From positions 124,001-188,000 of the forward strand of contig JADJEV010000001.1 of assembly GCA_016708905.1 (NCBI GenBank): 64,000 nucleotides of DNA, read 5' to 3'. The stretch comes from Candidatus Methylophosphatis roskildensis. Its GTDB lineage: Bacteria; Pseudomonadota; Gammaproteobacteria; Burkholderiales; Rhodocyclaceae. Under the pieces are notes generated by a model. That model did no database searches. It had not been told where the DNA came from and was given only the letters and a program-made list of their open reading frames with translations. The translations under genes and the position numbers were made by a program. Positions 24,107 to 31,828 of this stretch are shown piece after piece; within the stretch, counting starts at the first letter, position 1; every line of letters begins with the position of its first letter.

Positions 24107-25020
24107 GCCTGCCGTCCGCGCTGCCGGGGATTGAAGTTGACGATCGCACGGCCATCCTCAATCGACCGTGGCGCGGGTTTCCAGGCGTGGCCATAGACAA
24201 CTTCAAAAGTGGCCGGCAACCGCCCGTCGCGCCGATGCATCTGGTAAGCCGCGCGCACCCTCGACCAGACCGCCTTCCCGGTGAGTCCACGGCGGCGCCC
24301 GGCCAGCGCGCACTGGGCGCCGGACAGTTGCAGGTCGCGCATCAGCGCATCGAAGCTGTCGTATGTCAGGGTGATTATTTCCATGTCCATCACAGGCTCG
24401 GCGAAGCCCGCCTTGACCAGCGCATCGCCGAGATCGTGCATATCGATGAAACGATGCACGTGTGGCATCGGGTCGGCCTGAACGAAGCAACGGCGCAATT
24501 CCTTGAGCGTATCCGGACCGAAGGCGGTGAACATCAATAGGCCGTCGACCGCCAGCACTCGATGCATCTCGCGCAATGCGGGAAGCGGATCGACCAGCCA
24601 GTGCAACATGAGATTCGACCAGGCCAGCGACATGCAGGCGCTGGCAATCGGCAGGCGCACCGCCTCGCCACAGGCACGGATGGCCTCGCGCGCTCGCCCG
24701 CCGGGAAGCAGGCGCCTGAACCACGGCAGTTCCACGCCCGCCTCACGCAGCATGGCGAGCGAGAAATCGCAGCCGACGTACTCCGCCCGCGGATAGCGTT
24801 CGGCCAGCAGACGCAGATCGGCGCCGGTACCGCAGCCGATATCGATGATTCGCCGCGGTTCGAGGGTGACCAGATCGAGCCGCTCGCCCATCCGTCGCGC
24901 CACTTCTCGCGCCAGAACGGCCGCTGCGTCATAGCCGCGAGCCGCGCGCGACACATTGCGCAGCACGGTGTCGCGTTCCACGTCGAAGCGTGAGTCGTCC
25001 GGGCGAATCGGTCCCTGCAT
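24103..25020 (-). CDS. bioC: malonyl-ACP O-methyltransferase BioC
   Basis: 305-residue SAM-dependent methyltransferase. Motif I is IIDIGCGTGADLRLL (about 58-72), the acidic loop YVGCDFSLAML follows, and the C-terminal region contains LPATFEVVYGHAWKP, typical of BioC. It methylates malonyl-ACP so that fatty-acid enzymes can build pimeloyl-ACP for biotin. It lies 19 bases downstream of bioB on the same strand. In many Betaproteobacteria bioC lies near bioF/bioH or comF; here comF is across the divergent promoter. Confidence 0.9.
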   Translation of the reverse strand: MQGPIRPDDSRFDVERDTVLRNVSRAARGYDAAAVLAREVARRMGERLDLVTLEPRRIIDIGCGTGADLRLLAERYPRAEYVGCDFSLAMLREAGVELPWFRRLLPGGRAREAIRACGEAVRLPIASACMSLAWSNLMLHWLVDPLPALREMHRVLAVDGLLMFTAFGPDTLKELRRCFVQADPMPHVHRFIDMHDLGDALVKAGFAEPVMDMEIITLTYDSFDALMRDLQLSGAQCALAGRRRGLTGKAVWSRVRAAYQMHRRDGRLPATFEVVYGHAWKPAPRSIEDGRAIVNFNPRQRGRQA

Positions 25021-25039
25021 CGCCGCGCTGCAGCGGCCC

Positions 25040-26023
25040 TCAGACGGCTGTCATGTCCAGCCGCTCGAGCAGGCTCCGGTCGCGATTCGCTTCGGGGTTG
25101 CCGGTAGTGAGCAGCTTGTCGCCGTAGAAGATGGAGTTGGCACCAGCCAGAAAGCACAGTGCCTGCAGTTCGTCGCTCATCTGCTGGCGGCCGGCCGACA
25201 GGCGGACATACGACGAAGGCATGGTGATGCGAGCGCAGGCGATGGTACGCACGAACTCGAACGGATCGAGTGGCGCGGAATCAGCCATCGGCGTGCCTTC
25301 GACCTGTACCAGATGATTGATCGGCACCGACTCGGGCGGCGGATCCATATTGGCGAGTTCGGCGATCAGCGCCGCGCGCATGCGGCGCGACTCGCCCATG
25401 CCGATAATGCCGCCACAACAGACATTGATGCCCGCGCCGCGCACCTTGTCGAGGGTGTCGAAGCGATCGTCCTGGGAATGGGTGCCGATAACCTTGCCGT
25501 AGAACTCGGGCGCGGTGTCGATGTTGTGGTTGTAGTAGTCGAGCCCGGCACCTTTGAGCTGTTCTGCCTGGCCTTCCCTGAGCATGCCCAGGGTCACGCA
25601 GGTTTCCAGCCCGAGCGATTTGACCTCGCGCACCATCTCGATGACCTGGTCGAGATCTTTCTGCTTCGGGCCGCGCCAGGCTGCGCCCATGCAAAAGCGC
25701 GACGCACCGTTATCCTTCGCGGCTTGCGCCGCGGCGAGCACCTCGTCGAGCGGCAAAAGTTCGTCGCGCTCCAGGCCGGTGTTGTAGCGCGCGGCCTGCG
25801 AGCAGTAGCCGCAATCCTCGGAGCAGCCGCCGGTCTTGATCGACAGCAGGGTCGACCGCTGGATCGCATTGGGATCAAAATGCCCGCGATGGACCTGCTG
25901 CGCGCGATACAGCAAGTCATTGAACGGCAGCGCGAACAGCGCATCGATTTGCGCCACGGTCCAGCGCTTCGCCTGGGCGGGCCGATCGGCGGGTGCGGAT
26001 TGAACGGGTATCACAGCGGACAT
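25040..26023 (-). CDS. bioB: biotin synthase
   Basis: 327-residue radical-SAM enzyme inserting sulphur into dethiobiotin. The radical-SAM cluster motif is CSEDCGYC (about 72-79), with the second-cluster cysteines expected in GRxCMGAAW-like (SRFCMGAAWRGP), LETCVTLGML and INVCCGGIIGMGE. The ATG at 26023 gives MSAVIPVQ; the frame continues upstream over the divergent promoter and comF start and is not credible there. Operon with bioC and the small basic gene. Confidence 0.97.
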   Translation of the reverse strand: MSAVIPVQSAPADRPAQAKRWTVAQIDALFALPFNDLLYRAQQVHRGHFDPNAIQRSTLLSIKTGGCSEDCGYCSQAARYNTGLERDELLPLDEVLAAAQAAKDNGASRFCMGAAWRGPKQKDLDQVIEMVREVKSLGLETCVTLGMLREGQAEQLKGAGLDYYNHNIDTAPEFYGKVIGTHSQDDRFDTLDKVRGAGINVCCGGIIGMGESRRMRAALIAELANMDPPPESVPINHLVQVEGTPMADSAPLDPFEFVRTIACARITMPSSYVRLSAGRQQMSDELQALCFLAGANSIFYGDKLLTTGNPEANRDRSLLERLDMTAV

Positions 26024-26062
26024 GGAGTCACCCCGGATGGCAGACGGACTAAGTGGATGCGA

Positions 26063-26068
26063 ATTATA
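26063..26068 (-). promoter_or_regulatory. likely -10 box of the bioB promoter
   Basis: TATAAT on the minus strand, 40 bases upstream of the bioB ATG, in the 81-base gap to the divergent comF. The -35 is not clear. Confidence 0.4.
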
Positions 26069-26104
26069 CGCGCTGGACTGGCGAGAACCGGCAATGGCCG
26101 ACCG

Positions 26105-26791
26105 ATGACAGCCATCGCCCGCCTGCTCGATGCGCTGCTCCCCCACGACTGTTACGCCTGCGGTGCGCATGCGGGCCGTGACATGCTCTGCCGCGACTGC
26201 CTGCAGAGCCTGCCGCAACTACCCGGCGAGCGCTGCCCGCAATGTGCCCTGCCCAGCCCGCACGGTCAGCTATGCGGTGCCTGCCTGCGCGACGCCCCAC
26301 ACTACGATGCGAGCCTCGCACGATGGGCCTACGAGTTTCCGATTCGCGAGATGGTGCAGGCGCTCAAGTACCAAGCGCGACTGGCCATGGCGCCGTGGAT
26401 GGCGCGGGCGCTGGCCGATCTCGAACCGCCACCCGAAGCAGATTGCCTGATCGCCCTGCCGCTGCATCCGGCGCGCCTTGCCGAGCGGGGTTTCAACCAG
26501 TCGGTCGAAATTGCCCGAGACCTGGCGCGGCACTGGGGACTGCCGCTGGTCATCGACGCTTGCGTGAAAGACCGTATGGTCGAACCCCAGGCGAAGCTGC
26601 CGTGGAAGGCACGGCGCAAGAATATCCGTGGCGCCTTTCGCTGCCTCGAAGGCATGAGCGGACAGCGGATCGTCGTGGTCGACGATGTCATGACGACCGG
26701 CGCCACCCTCGACGAATTCGCCAAGACCCTCAAGCAGCGCGGGGCTGTTCATGTCACCAATGTCGTGATCGCACGAACCCTGCCCGGATGA
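26105..26791 (+). CDS. ComF family phosphoribosyltransferase-like protein
   Basis: 228-residue ComF/GntX-type protein. An N-terminal double zinc-ribbon (CYACG, CRDC, CPQC, CGAC, residues 16-60) precedes a phosphoribosyltransferase-fold domain with the PRPP loop IVVVDDVMTTGATLDE (about 189-204). Relatives are needed for DNA uptake in competence; with the type IV pilus genes of this window that is plausible, though they are not adjacent. The ATG 26105 fits the family start; the frame upstream is antisense to bioB. Divergent from bioB. Confidence 0.93.
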   Translation: MTAIARLLDALLPHDCYACGAHAGRDMLCRDCLQSLPQLPGERCPQCALPSPHGQLCGACLRDAPHYDASLARWAYEFPIREMVQALKYQARLAMAPWMARALADLEPPPEADCLIALPLHPARLAERGFNQSVEIARDLARHWGLPLVIDACVKDRMVEPQAKLPWKARRKNIRGAFRCLEGMSGQRIVVVDDVMTTGATLDEFAKTLKQRGAVHVTNVVIARTLPG

Positions 26792-26847
26792 GCGTCGGCC
26801 GCACGCGGCAACCGGTCGCGATCGATCGACTGGGATAATCTCACGCG

Positions 26848-27321
26848 ATGTTCCACATCGTCCTGTATCAGCCGGAAATCCCGCCCAACACCGGCAATGT
26901 CATTCGCCTGTGCGCGAACTCGGGCGCGAGGCTGCACCTGGTCAAACCGCTCGGCTTCCAGATCACCGACCGGGCAATGGTCCGCGCCGGCCTCGACTAC
27001 CGCGATCTCGCGCAGGTGGAGTTGCACGAGGATTGGGCGGCCTGTCGCGCAGCAATTGCGGGTTACCGGATGCTGGCAGTCAGCACGCGCGGCAAGGTCC
27101 GCTACGACGAGATCCGCTACACGAGCGGCGACGCGTTGCTGTTCGGTCCGGAGACGCGTGGTCTGCCTCAGGCCTTGCTGGAAAGCGTACCCCGGGCGAA
27201 CTGCATCCGTCTGCCGATGCGCGCGGATTCGCGCAGTCTCAATCTGTCCAACAGTGTGGCCATCGTGCTCTACGAAGCTTGGCGCCAACAAAATTTCGCG
27301 GGTTCCACCGACACCGCCTGA
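26848..27321 (+). CDS. trmL: tRNA (cytidine/uridine-34-2'-O)-methyltransferase TrmL
   Basis: 157-residue SPOUT methyltransferase that modifies the wobble base of tRNA-Leu. Its motifs are YQPEIPPNTGNVIRLCAN at the N-terminus, FGPETRGLP (about 97) and the trefoil-knot motif LNLSNSVAIVLYEAWRQ (about 131). Size and start match TrmL. It stands between comF and a secreted hypothetical gene on the same strand. Confidence 0.96.
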   Translation: MFHIVLYQPEIPPNTGNVIRLCANSGARLHLVKPLGFQITDRAMVRAGLDYRDLAQVELHEDWAACRAAIAGYRMLAVSTRGKVRYDEIRYTSGDALLFGPETRGLPQALLESVPRANCIRLPMRADSRSLNLSNSVAIVLYEAWRQQNFAGSTDTA

Positions 27322-27399
27322 ACTTGCCGTGGTCTACAAACGGAGTAATCTGCTGCATATGCACACCAACGATGACTGGCGCCGACAAGGAGAACAAGC

Positions 27400-27843
27400 A
27401 TGCAGCGCAGATTGATCATGTCCGTTGCCGTGCTAGCCGCTACGGCTGGCGCCTTGTCGACCTCCTTGGCTTCCGACTATGGCGGGGTTGTGCTTGGCCG
27501 GCGTACCGGCCCCGACGGAGCATTGCTGGTGGCGCCGCCAACGATGGGTCTGCCTGGGCGAAGCGGCTACCTGATTGGCAATCCGCTGCTTGCCCCCAGA
27601 CCGGATGTCCGCTATGGCCGTCGCGGGCGCCCGGCGCCCGGCTATGGCGGAATCTACTACGGCGCCGTTTCCGGCACGATCTACGAGATTCCCGATCTGG
27701 ACCGCCTGTACTGCCCCGAATCGCGCGCCTACTATCCGACAGTACAGGAATGTGCGACGCCATGGCTGCGCATGCGTCCCGGCGGCGGCGTAACCGCCGA
27801 CTCGCCGATCCCAATGCCCGGCGGCCAGTATTACCCTCGTTGA
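27400..27843 (+). CDS. secreted hypothetical protein
   Basis: 147 residues with a signal peptide of about 25 (MQRRLIMSVAVLAATAGALSTSLA). The mature part is rich in glycine, proline and tyrosine and ends with a cysteine pair region (LYCPESRAYYPTVQECATPW), a pattern common in short periplasmic or outer-membrane proteins of Betaproteobacteria where a surface peptide carries one disulphide. A strong AAGGAG site is 8 bases upstream of the ATG. I do not recognise a named family. Confidence 0.75.
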   Translation: MQRRLIMSVAVLAATAGALSTSLASDYGGVVLGRRTGPDGALLVAPPTMGLPGRSGYLIGNPLLAPRPDVRYGRRGRPAPGYGGIYYGAVSGTIYEIPDLDRLYCPESRAYYPTVQECATPWLRMRPGGGVTADSPIPMPGGQYYPR

Positions 27844-27862
27844 GTCATCGCCGATTCAGAAT

Positions 27863-28846
27863 TCATTCCAGCTTCGGATCGCGCGCGAGCAACTGCTCGA
27901 CCGCGGCCCTGGCCGGCTGCCCGTCGAACAAGACCGCCGCAACGGCCTGGGTGATCGGCAAATCTACGCCGAGCGGTCGCGCGAGCCGGACAACCTCGCG
28001 TGCAGTGCTCACGCCCTCGGCAATGTGGCCGAGCTCGCGCAGGATCTCCGGCAATCCCAGCCCCCTGGCCAGCGCCAACCCGACGCGCCGATTGCGCGAA
28101 AGATCGCCGGTGCAGGTGAGGATAAGATCGCCCATTCCGGCCAATCCCATGAATGTCTCGCGCCGGCCACCGAGCGCGCTGCCGAGCCGGGCAATTTCGG
28201 CGAGCCCCCGGGTGATCAAGGCGGCGCGCGCGTTGAGACCGAATCCCATGCCATCGCTGATGCCGGCTGCAATCGCCATGACGTTCTTTACCGCGCCACC
28301 GATCTCGGCGCCAACCACGTCGTCATTGGCGTAGATGCGCAGCCGCAGATGATGCAACGCAGCCGCCGTTTCGCGGGCGAAACCCGCATCACGGGCGACC
28401 AGCGTCACGGCGGTCGGCAAACCTCGCGCCACTTCCTCGGCGAAGCTGGGCCCGGTCAAGGCGCCACAGTGCCGCCCGGCGCCAAGTTCCTCCTCGACTA
28501 TCTGATGCGGAAGTTTGGCCGAACCCGCCTCCAGCCCTTTGCAAGCCCAAAGAACCGGTAGCGCACTGCCTGCGCGGCGGATCTCGCCGAGAGTCGGTCG
28601 CAAGCCGGCAAGCGGCGTGGCAATCAACAGCATGTCGGCCTGCCCGACCACCCGCGAGAAATCCGATTCGATGACAAGCTCAGCCGGCAGTTCGCAGCCA
28701 GGCAGGTAGCGTTCATTGGCCCGCTGCGCGCGCATCCGCGCGGCCTGGGCAGCATTACGCGGCCATAGAGTTGTTGCGTGATATCCGGAGAAGGACGCAG
28801 CGAGCGCCGTGCCCCAGGCGCCTGCGCCCAGTACCGCGAGTTTCAT
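27863..28846 (-). CDS. gpsA: NAD(P)H-dependent glycerol-3-phosphate dehydrogenase
   Basis: 327-residue enzyme that reduces dihydroxyacetone phosphate to sn-glycerol-3-phosphate for phospholipids. The Rossmann motif is VLGAGAWGTALA (residues 4-15); the catalytic lysine is in IGGAVKNVMAIAAGI (about 185). The ATG at 28846 (MKLAVLGAG) is the usual start. It is the last of the chain grxC-secB-SH3-gpsA, in the familiar secB-gpsA association. Confidence 0.97.
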   Translation of the reverse strand: MKLAVLGAGAWGTALAASFSGYHATTLWPRNAAQAARMRAQRANERYLPGCELPAELVIESDFSRVVGQADMLLIATPLAGLRPTLGEIRRAGSALPVLWACKGLEAGSAKLPHQIVEEELGAGRHCGALTGPSFAEEVARGLPTAVTLVARDAGFARETAAALHHLRLRIYANDDVVGAEIGGAVKNVMAIAAGISDGMGFGLNARAALITRGLAEIARLGSALGGRRETFMGLAGMGDLILTCTGDLSRNRRVGLALARGLGLPEILRELGHIAEGVSTAREVVRLARPLGVDLPITQAVAAVLFDGQPARAAVEQLLARDPKLE

Positions 28847-28859
28847 TGGGGGCCGGGCG

Positions 28860-29297
28860 CTACAGTCCCCAGACCTTCGAAACGCGGACGAAACCGCTTT
28901 GCCCATCGCGATGCCTGACTTTCGCCCAGCCGACCGGCGCCGCTTCCAGCAATTCGAGCACGACGTCCTTGGCCACCTCGAACACGACTGGCGCGGACTC
29001 CGCGGCCGATTCGAGCACTGCAGCGGAAGCCGCGGTAACGATCACGGTGCGATGCTCGGCCAGCTTCGCCCGCTCGATCCAGAGCAGACCGCCGCCGCTG
29101 TCGCGCACCTTGACCCATTTGCCGAGGTTCACCACCAGTTCGACAGGCGTTCCGCGCGCGATGATGAACTTGGGATCGGCCTTGGAAGACGGCGCATCGT
29201 AAAGCAACGACGGCTCGCTCACCGAGCGGAATTCGACCGCTCCGACGGGCAACCCGAGCAGCGCAAGGACCAAGCCGGCGATCCGGTGCAGATTCAT
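28860..29297 (-). CDS. exported SH3-domain protein
   Basis: 145 residues with a signal peptide (MNLHRIAGLVLALLGLPVGA) and two SH3b-like repeats: VEFRSVSEPSLLYDAPS...GKWVKVRDSGGGLLWIERAKL and VVLELLEAAPVGWAKVRHRDGQSGFVRVSKVWGL. Such bacterial SH3 domains often bind cell-wall peptides. It sits 3 bases after secB and 13 before gpsA, so it is co-transcribed; betaproteobacterial genomes often hold this gene between secB and gpsA. Role unknown. Confidence 0.87.
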   Translation of the reverse strand: MNLHRIAGLVLALLGLPVGAVEFRSVSEPSLLYDAPSSKADPKFIIARGTPVELVVNLGKWVKVRDSGGGLLWIERAKLAEHRTVIVTAASAAVLESAAESAPVVFEVAKDVVLELLEAAPVGWAKVRHRDGQSGFVRVSKVWGL

Positions 29298-29300
29298 GGC

Positions 29301-29756
29301 CTACTGCAACGGCGCCGCCGGCTGCTGGGCGACCTGCTCGAGACGCTGCTGGTAGAGCGCCTCGAAATTCACCGGCGCAAGCAGGACTGGCGGAAATCCG
29401 GCGCGGTTGATGGTGTCCGAAATCGTCTCGCGCACATAGGGGAAAAGAATGTTCGGACAAGCGATCGAGAGGATCGGCTCAAGATCCTGCTGCGGCACGT
29501 TGCGGATCTGGAAAATGCCGCCCTGCGCTGCTTCCACCAGAAACATCGTCTTGTCACCAAGCTTGGCGGTCACGGTAACCGTAAGCAGGCACTGGAACAC
29601 ACCCTCGTCGACACCGCTTCCCTCGGTATGGAGTTGAACCTGGACTTCCGGCTGATCGCGCTGCAGGAAGACTTGCGGCGCATTCGGAACTTCGAGCGAG
29701 AGATCCTTGACGTAGATTTTCTCGATGCTGAACTGTGCTTGCTGGGTATCGGCCAT
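29301..29756 (-). CDS. secB: protein-export chaperone SecB
   Basis: 151-residue tetrameric chaperone that keeps preproteins unfolded and passes them to SecA. The family sequence is clear: FSIEKIYVKDLSLEVPNAP near the N-terminus, then the HMFLVEAAQ-like TMFLVEAAQGGIFQIRN segment and the helix CPNILFPYVRETISD (about 100-115), ending INFEALY-like NFEALYQQRLE. Encoded downstream of grxC, as in E. coli (grxC-secB-gpsA). Confidence 0.97.
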   Translation of the reverse strand: MADTQQAQFSIEKIYVKDLSLEVPNAPQVFLQRDQPEVQVQLHTEGSGVDEGVFQCLLTVTVTAKLGDKTMFLVEAAQGGIFQIRNVPQQDLEPILSIACPNILFPYVRETISDTINRAGFPPVLLAPVNFEALYQQRLEQVAQQPAAPLQ

Positions 29757-29810
29757 GGTGATCTCGTTAAGGATGAAGGCCGCGCCATGCGCGGATCGAT
29801 TGAAAGCTGG

Positions 29811-30068
29811 TCAGGCGGAAAGCAGGGCGTCGAGCCGGCCGGCGTGGTCAAGCGCGGCCAGGTCGTCGAATCCGCCGACATGGGTTTCGCCGATGTAGAT
29901 CTGCGGCACGGTACGCCGGCCGGTCTTCTCCCTCATTTCGGCAAGGCGTGTCGGATCGAGGTCGACGCGGATCTTCTCCATGTCGGTCACGCCCTTGCGG
30001 ACAAGCATCTGCTCGGCGCGCACGCAATAAGGACAAACGCCGGTGGAATACATGACGACCTTGACCAT
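29811..30068 (-). CDS. grxC: glutaredoxin 3
   Basis: 85-residue dithiol glutaredoxin. The active site is STGVCPYCVRAE (C11/C14), with the glutathione-binding TVPQIYIGETHVGG (about 52-65) including the cis-proline. It reduces disulphides and mixed glutathione disulphides, and can serve ribonucleotide reductase. It lies between a membrane rhodanese and secB, an arrangement also seen in E. coli (yibN-grxC-secB). Confidence 0.97.
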   Translation of the reverse strand: MVKVVMYSTGVCPYCVRAEQMLVRKGVTDMEKIRVDLDPTRLAEMREKTGRRTVPQIYIGETHVGGFDDLAALDHAGRLDALLSA

Positions 30069-30077
30069 TCGCGGCCC

Positions 30078-30494
30078 CTAGCGCGTGGTCAACGGCTGCC
30101 CGGCCTGCTCCCACGCAGGCACGCCTCCGGCCAGATTGAAGACTTTTTCGAAGCCGGCCTTGCGCAGGGTGCCGCACACCGAGCCGGCGCGACTGCCGGT
30201 CGCGCAACTGACGATGATGGGCTTGGCCTTGAACCTGTCCAGCTCGGCAAGACGCTTTTCGATCTGACCGAGCGGAATGTGGCGGGCATTCGGAATATGT
30301 CCCTTAGACCACTCCGCCGGTTCGCGAATGTCGAGCACTATCGCATCCTCCCGGTTGATCATCAACGTCGCTTGCAGCGGCGAAAGGCTGGCACCGGACG
30401 AGCGATTGCGGATCAGCGGCCACAGCAGCAGGCCGCCGGACACGACGGCCGTGATGACCCAGATCAGGTTTGCCTTGAGGAATTCCAGTTCCAT
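30078..30494 (-). CDS. membrane-anchored rhodanese (YibN-like)
   Basis: 138 residues: one N-terminal membrane helix (LIWVITAVVSGGLLLWPLI, about 9-28) and a rhodanese domain (about 40-135) with the active-site loop VSCATGSRAG, where the cysteine carries the persulphide. YibN-like proteins occupy the same position before grxC-secB in E. coli. Likely transfers sulphane sulphur at the membrane. The start MELEFLKANLIW at 30494 is preferred; the upstream ATG at 30542 would overlap the ArsR gene. Confidence 0.9.
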   Translation of the reverse strand: MELEFLKANLIWVITAVVSGGLLLWPLIRNRSSGASLSPLQATLMINREDAIVLDIREPAEWSKGHIPNARHIPLGQIEKRLAELDRFKAKPIIVSCATGSRAGSVCGTLRKAGFEKVFNLAGGVPAWEQAGQPLTTR

Positions 30495-30522
30495 TGGTCG
30501 CCTTTGCTTCGGTCCGGATCGA

Positions 30523-30861
30523 TCAACGCACGCTCGTCTCACCGCAGAATACTTCCCGCATCAGCGAGATGAGCTGCAGCGTGCGGCTGTCGCCGACCCG
30601 GTAATAGACTCGGTTGGCGTCCTTGCGGGTGAGTAGCACGCCCTTGTCGCGCAGGATGGCCAGATGCTGCGAGATGTTGCTCTGGGACGTACCCACGGCA
30701 TCGACGATATCCTGCACGCAGACTTCCTCACCACCGAGAACGCAAAGAATCTTCAGGCGAAGCGGATGGGCAATCGACTTGAGCGCGCGCGCAGCGGTTT
30801 CGATGTGCTCCTGCCGCTCGATCAAATCGCTGACGGCCTTGACGGTTGCTGGGTTTCCCAC
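30523..30861 (-). CDS. ArsR-family regulator, possible persulphide sensor
   Basis: 112-residue winged-helix repressor (helix-turn-helix about 55-75, GTSQSNISQHLAILRDKG). It has exactly two cysteines in positions resembling the sulphide/persulphide sensors BigR, SqrR and YgaV: one in EEVCVQDIV (about residue 48) and one near the C-terminus in REVFCGETS. The classical arsenic motif ELCVCDL is not present in full (only one Cys). Encoded directly upstream of the rhodanese on the same strand, which fits a sulphane-sulphur role; that is inference. Confidence 0.85.
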   Translation of the reverse strand: MGNPATVKAVSDLIERQEHIETAARALKSIAHPLRLKILCVLGGEEVCVQDIVDAVGTSQSNISQHLAILRDKGVLLTRKDANRVYYRVGDSRTLQLISLMREVFCGETSVR

Positions 30862-30890
30862 GGCTGAGGGGTAGTGTTGGACCAGCGCCT

Positions 30891-30896
30891 ATTATA
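30891..30896 (-). promoter_or_regulatory. likely -10 box upstream of the ArsR gene
   Basis: TATAAT on the minus strand, 30 bases before the ArsR start codon, in the 191-base divergent interval with gpmA. A matching -35 is not evident. The interval also contains an imperfect hairpin, CCCGAT...ATCGGG, at about 30918-30937. Confidence 0.35.
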
Positions 30897-31052
30897 GAAT
30901 GGATTGGATTGTGTACCCGATCCCCGCCGGGAATCGGGTAACAGCGGGGTAACAGCGCGGCGGACGGCGAACTGCAGCAGCCATGCTGAGCGGATTTCGG
31001 CGGCCAATGCGTTTCGCGTCACTCTTTTCCCACACTCCTTGACCTCACTATC

Positions 31053-31802
31053 ATGAAAAAGATCGTTCTGTTGCGTCACGGCGAATCCGTCTGGAACCAG
31101 GAAAACCGCTTCACCGGCTGGACCGACGTCGGCCTGACCGAAAAGGGGCTGGCCGAAGCCGTGGCTGCCGGACAATTGTTGAAACAGGAAGGCTATTCGT
31201 TCGACATCGCCTTCACGTCGGTCTTGCGGCGGGCAATCAAGACCTTGTGGACAGTTCTCGATGAAATGGACCGGATGTGGATCCCGGTACAGCACTCGTG
31301 GCGCCTCAACGAGCGTCACTACGGCGCCTTGCAGGGTCTGAACAAGTCGGAAACCGCTGCCAAGTTCGGCGAGGAGCAGGTGTTGATCTGGCGCCGGGCC
31401 TACGACACGCCGCCGCCCCCGCTCGATGAAGGAGATCCGCGCCTGGAGATCAATGACCCGCGCTATGCCGGTCTCGCCCCCAGCGAGTTTCCGCGTACCG
31501 AATGCCTGAAGGACACGGTTGCCCGCTTCCTGCCTTTCTGGCACGAGACCATCGCCCCGACGGTCAAGAGTGGCAAGAGCGTGATCGTCGCCGCTCATGG
31601 CAACAGCATCCGGGCGCTGATCAAGTACCTCGACAACGTGTCGGACAAGGAAATCGTCGGTCTGAACATTCCGACCGCCCAGCCGCTCGTCTACGAGCTG
31701 ACGGACGATCTGAAGCCGATCCGCAACTACTACCTCGGCGACCAGGAAGCAATTGCCGCTGCGATGGCTGCGGTCGCCAACCAAGGCAAGGCGAAGGGCT
31801 GA
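31053..31802 (+). CDS. gpmA: 2,3-bisphosphoglycerate-dependent phosphoglycerate mutase
   Basis: 249-residue glycolytic/gluconeogenic mutase. The catalytic histidine is in LLRHGESVWNQENRFTGW (H10 region), followed by LNERHYGALQGLNK (about 87) and the second histidine in IVAAHGNSIRALIKYLD (about 182). Length matches dPGM. Divergent from the ArsR gene; an EnvC-like gene and ctpA follow, the known gpmA-envC-ctpA order of Betaproteobacteria. Confidence 0.98.
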   Translation: MKKIVLLRHGESVWNQENRFTGWTDVGLTEKGLAEAVAAGQLLKQEGYSFDIAFTSVLRRAIKTLWTVLDEMDRMWIPVQHSWRLNERHYGALQGLNKSETAAKFGEEQVLIWRRAYDTPPPPLDEGDPRLEINDPRYAGLAPSEFPRTECLKDTVARFLPFWHETIAPTVKSGKSVIVAAHGNSIRALIKYLDNVSDKEIVGLNIPTAQPLVYELTDDLKPIRNYYLGDQEAIAAAMAAVANQGKAKG

Positions 31803-31828
31803 TTCCTTTTCGGCCCGACCGTTCCGGA

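Noticed and set aside
24956..26104. Long + strand open frame upstream of comF (in frame with it)
   Set aside because: It is antisense to bioB and bioC, has no domain pattern, and comF starts normally at 26105.
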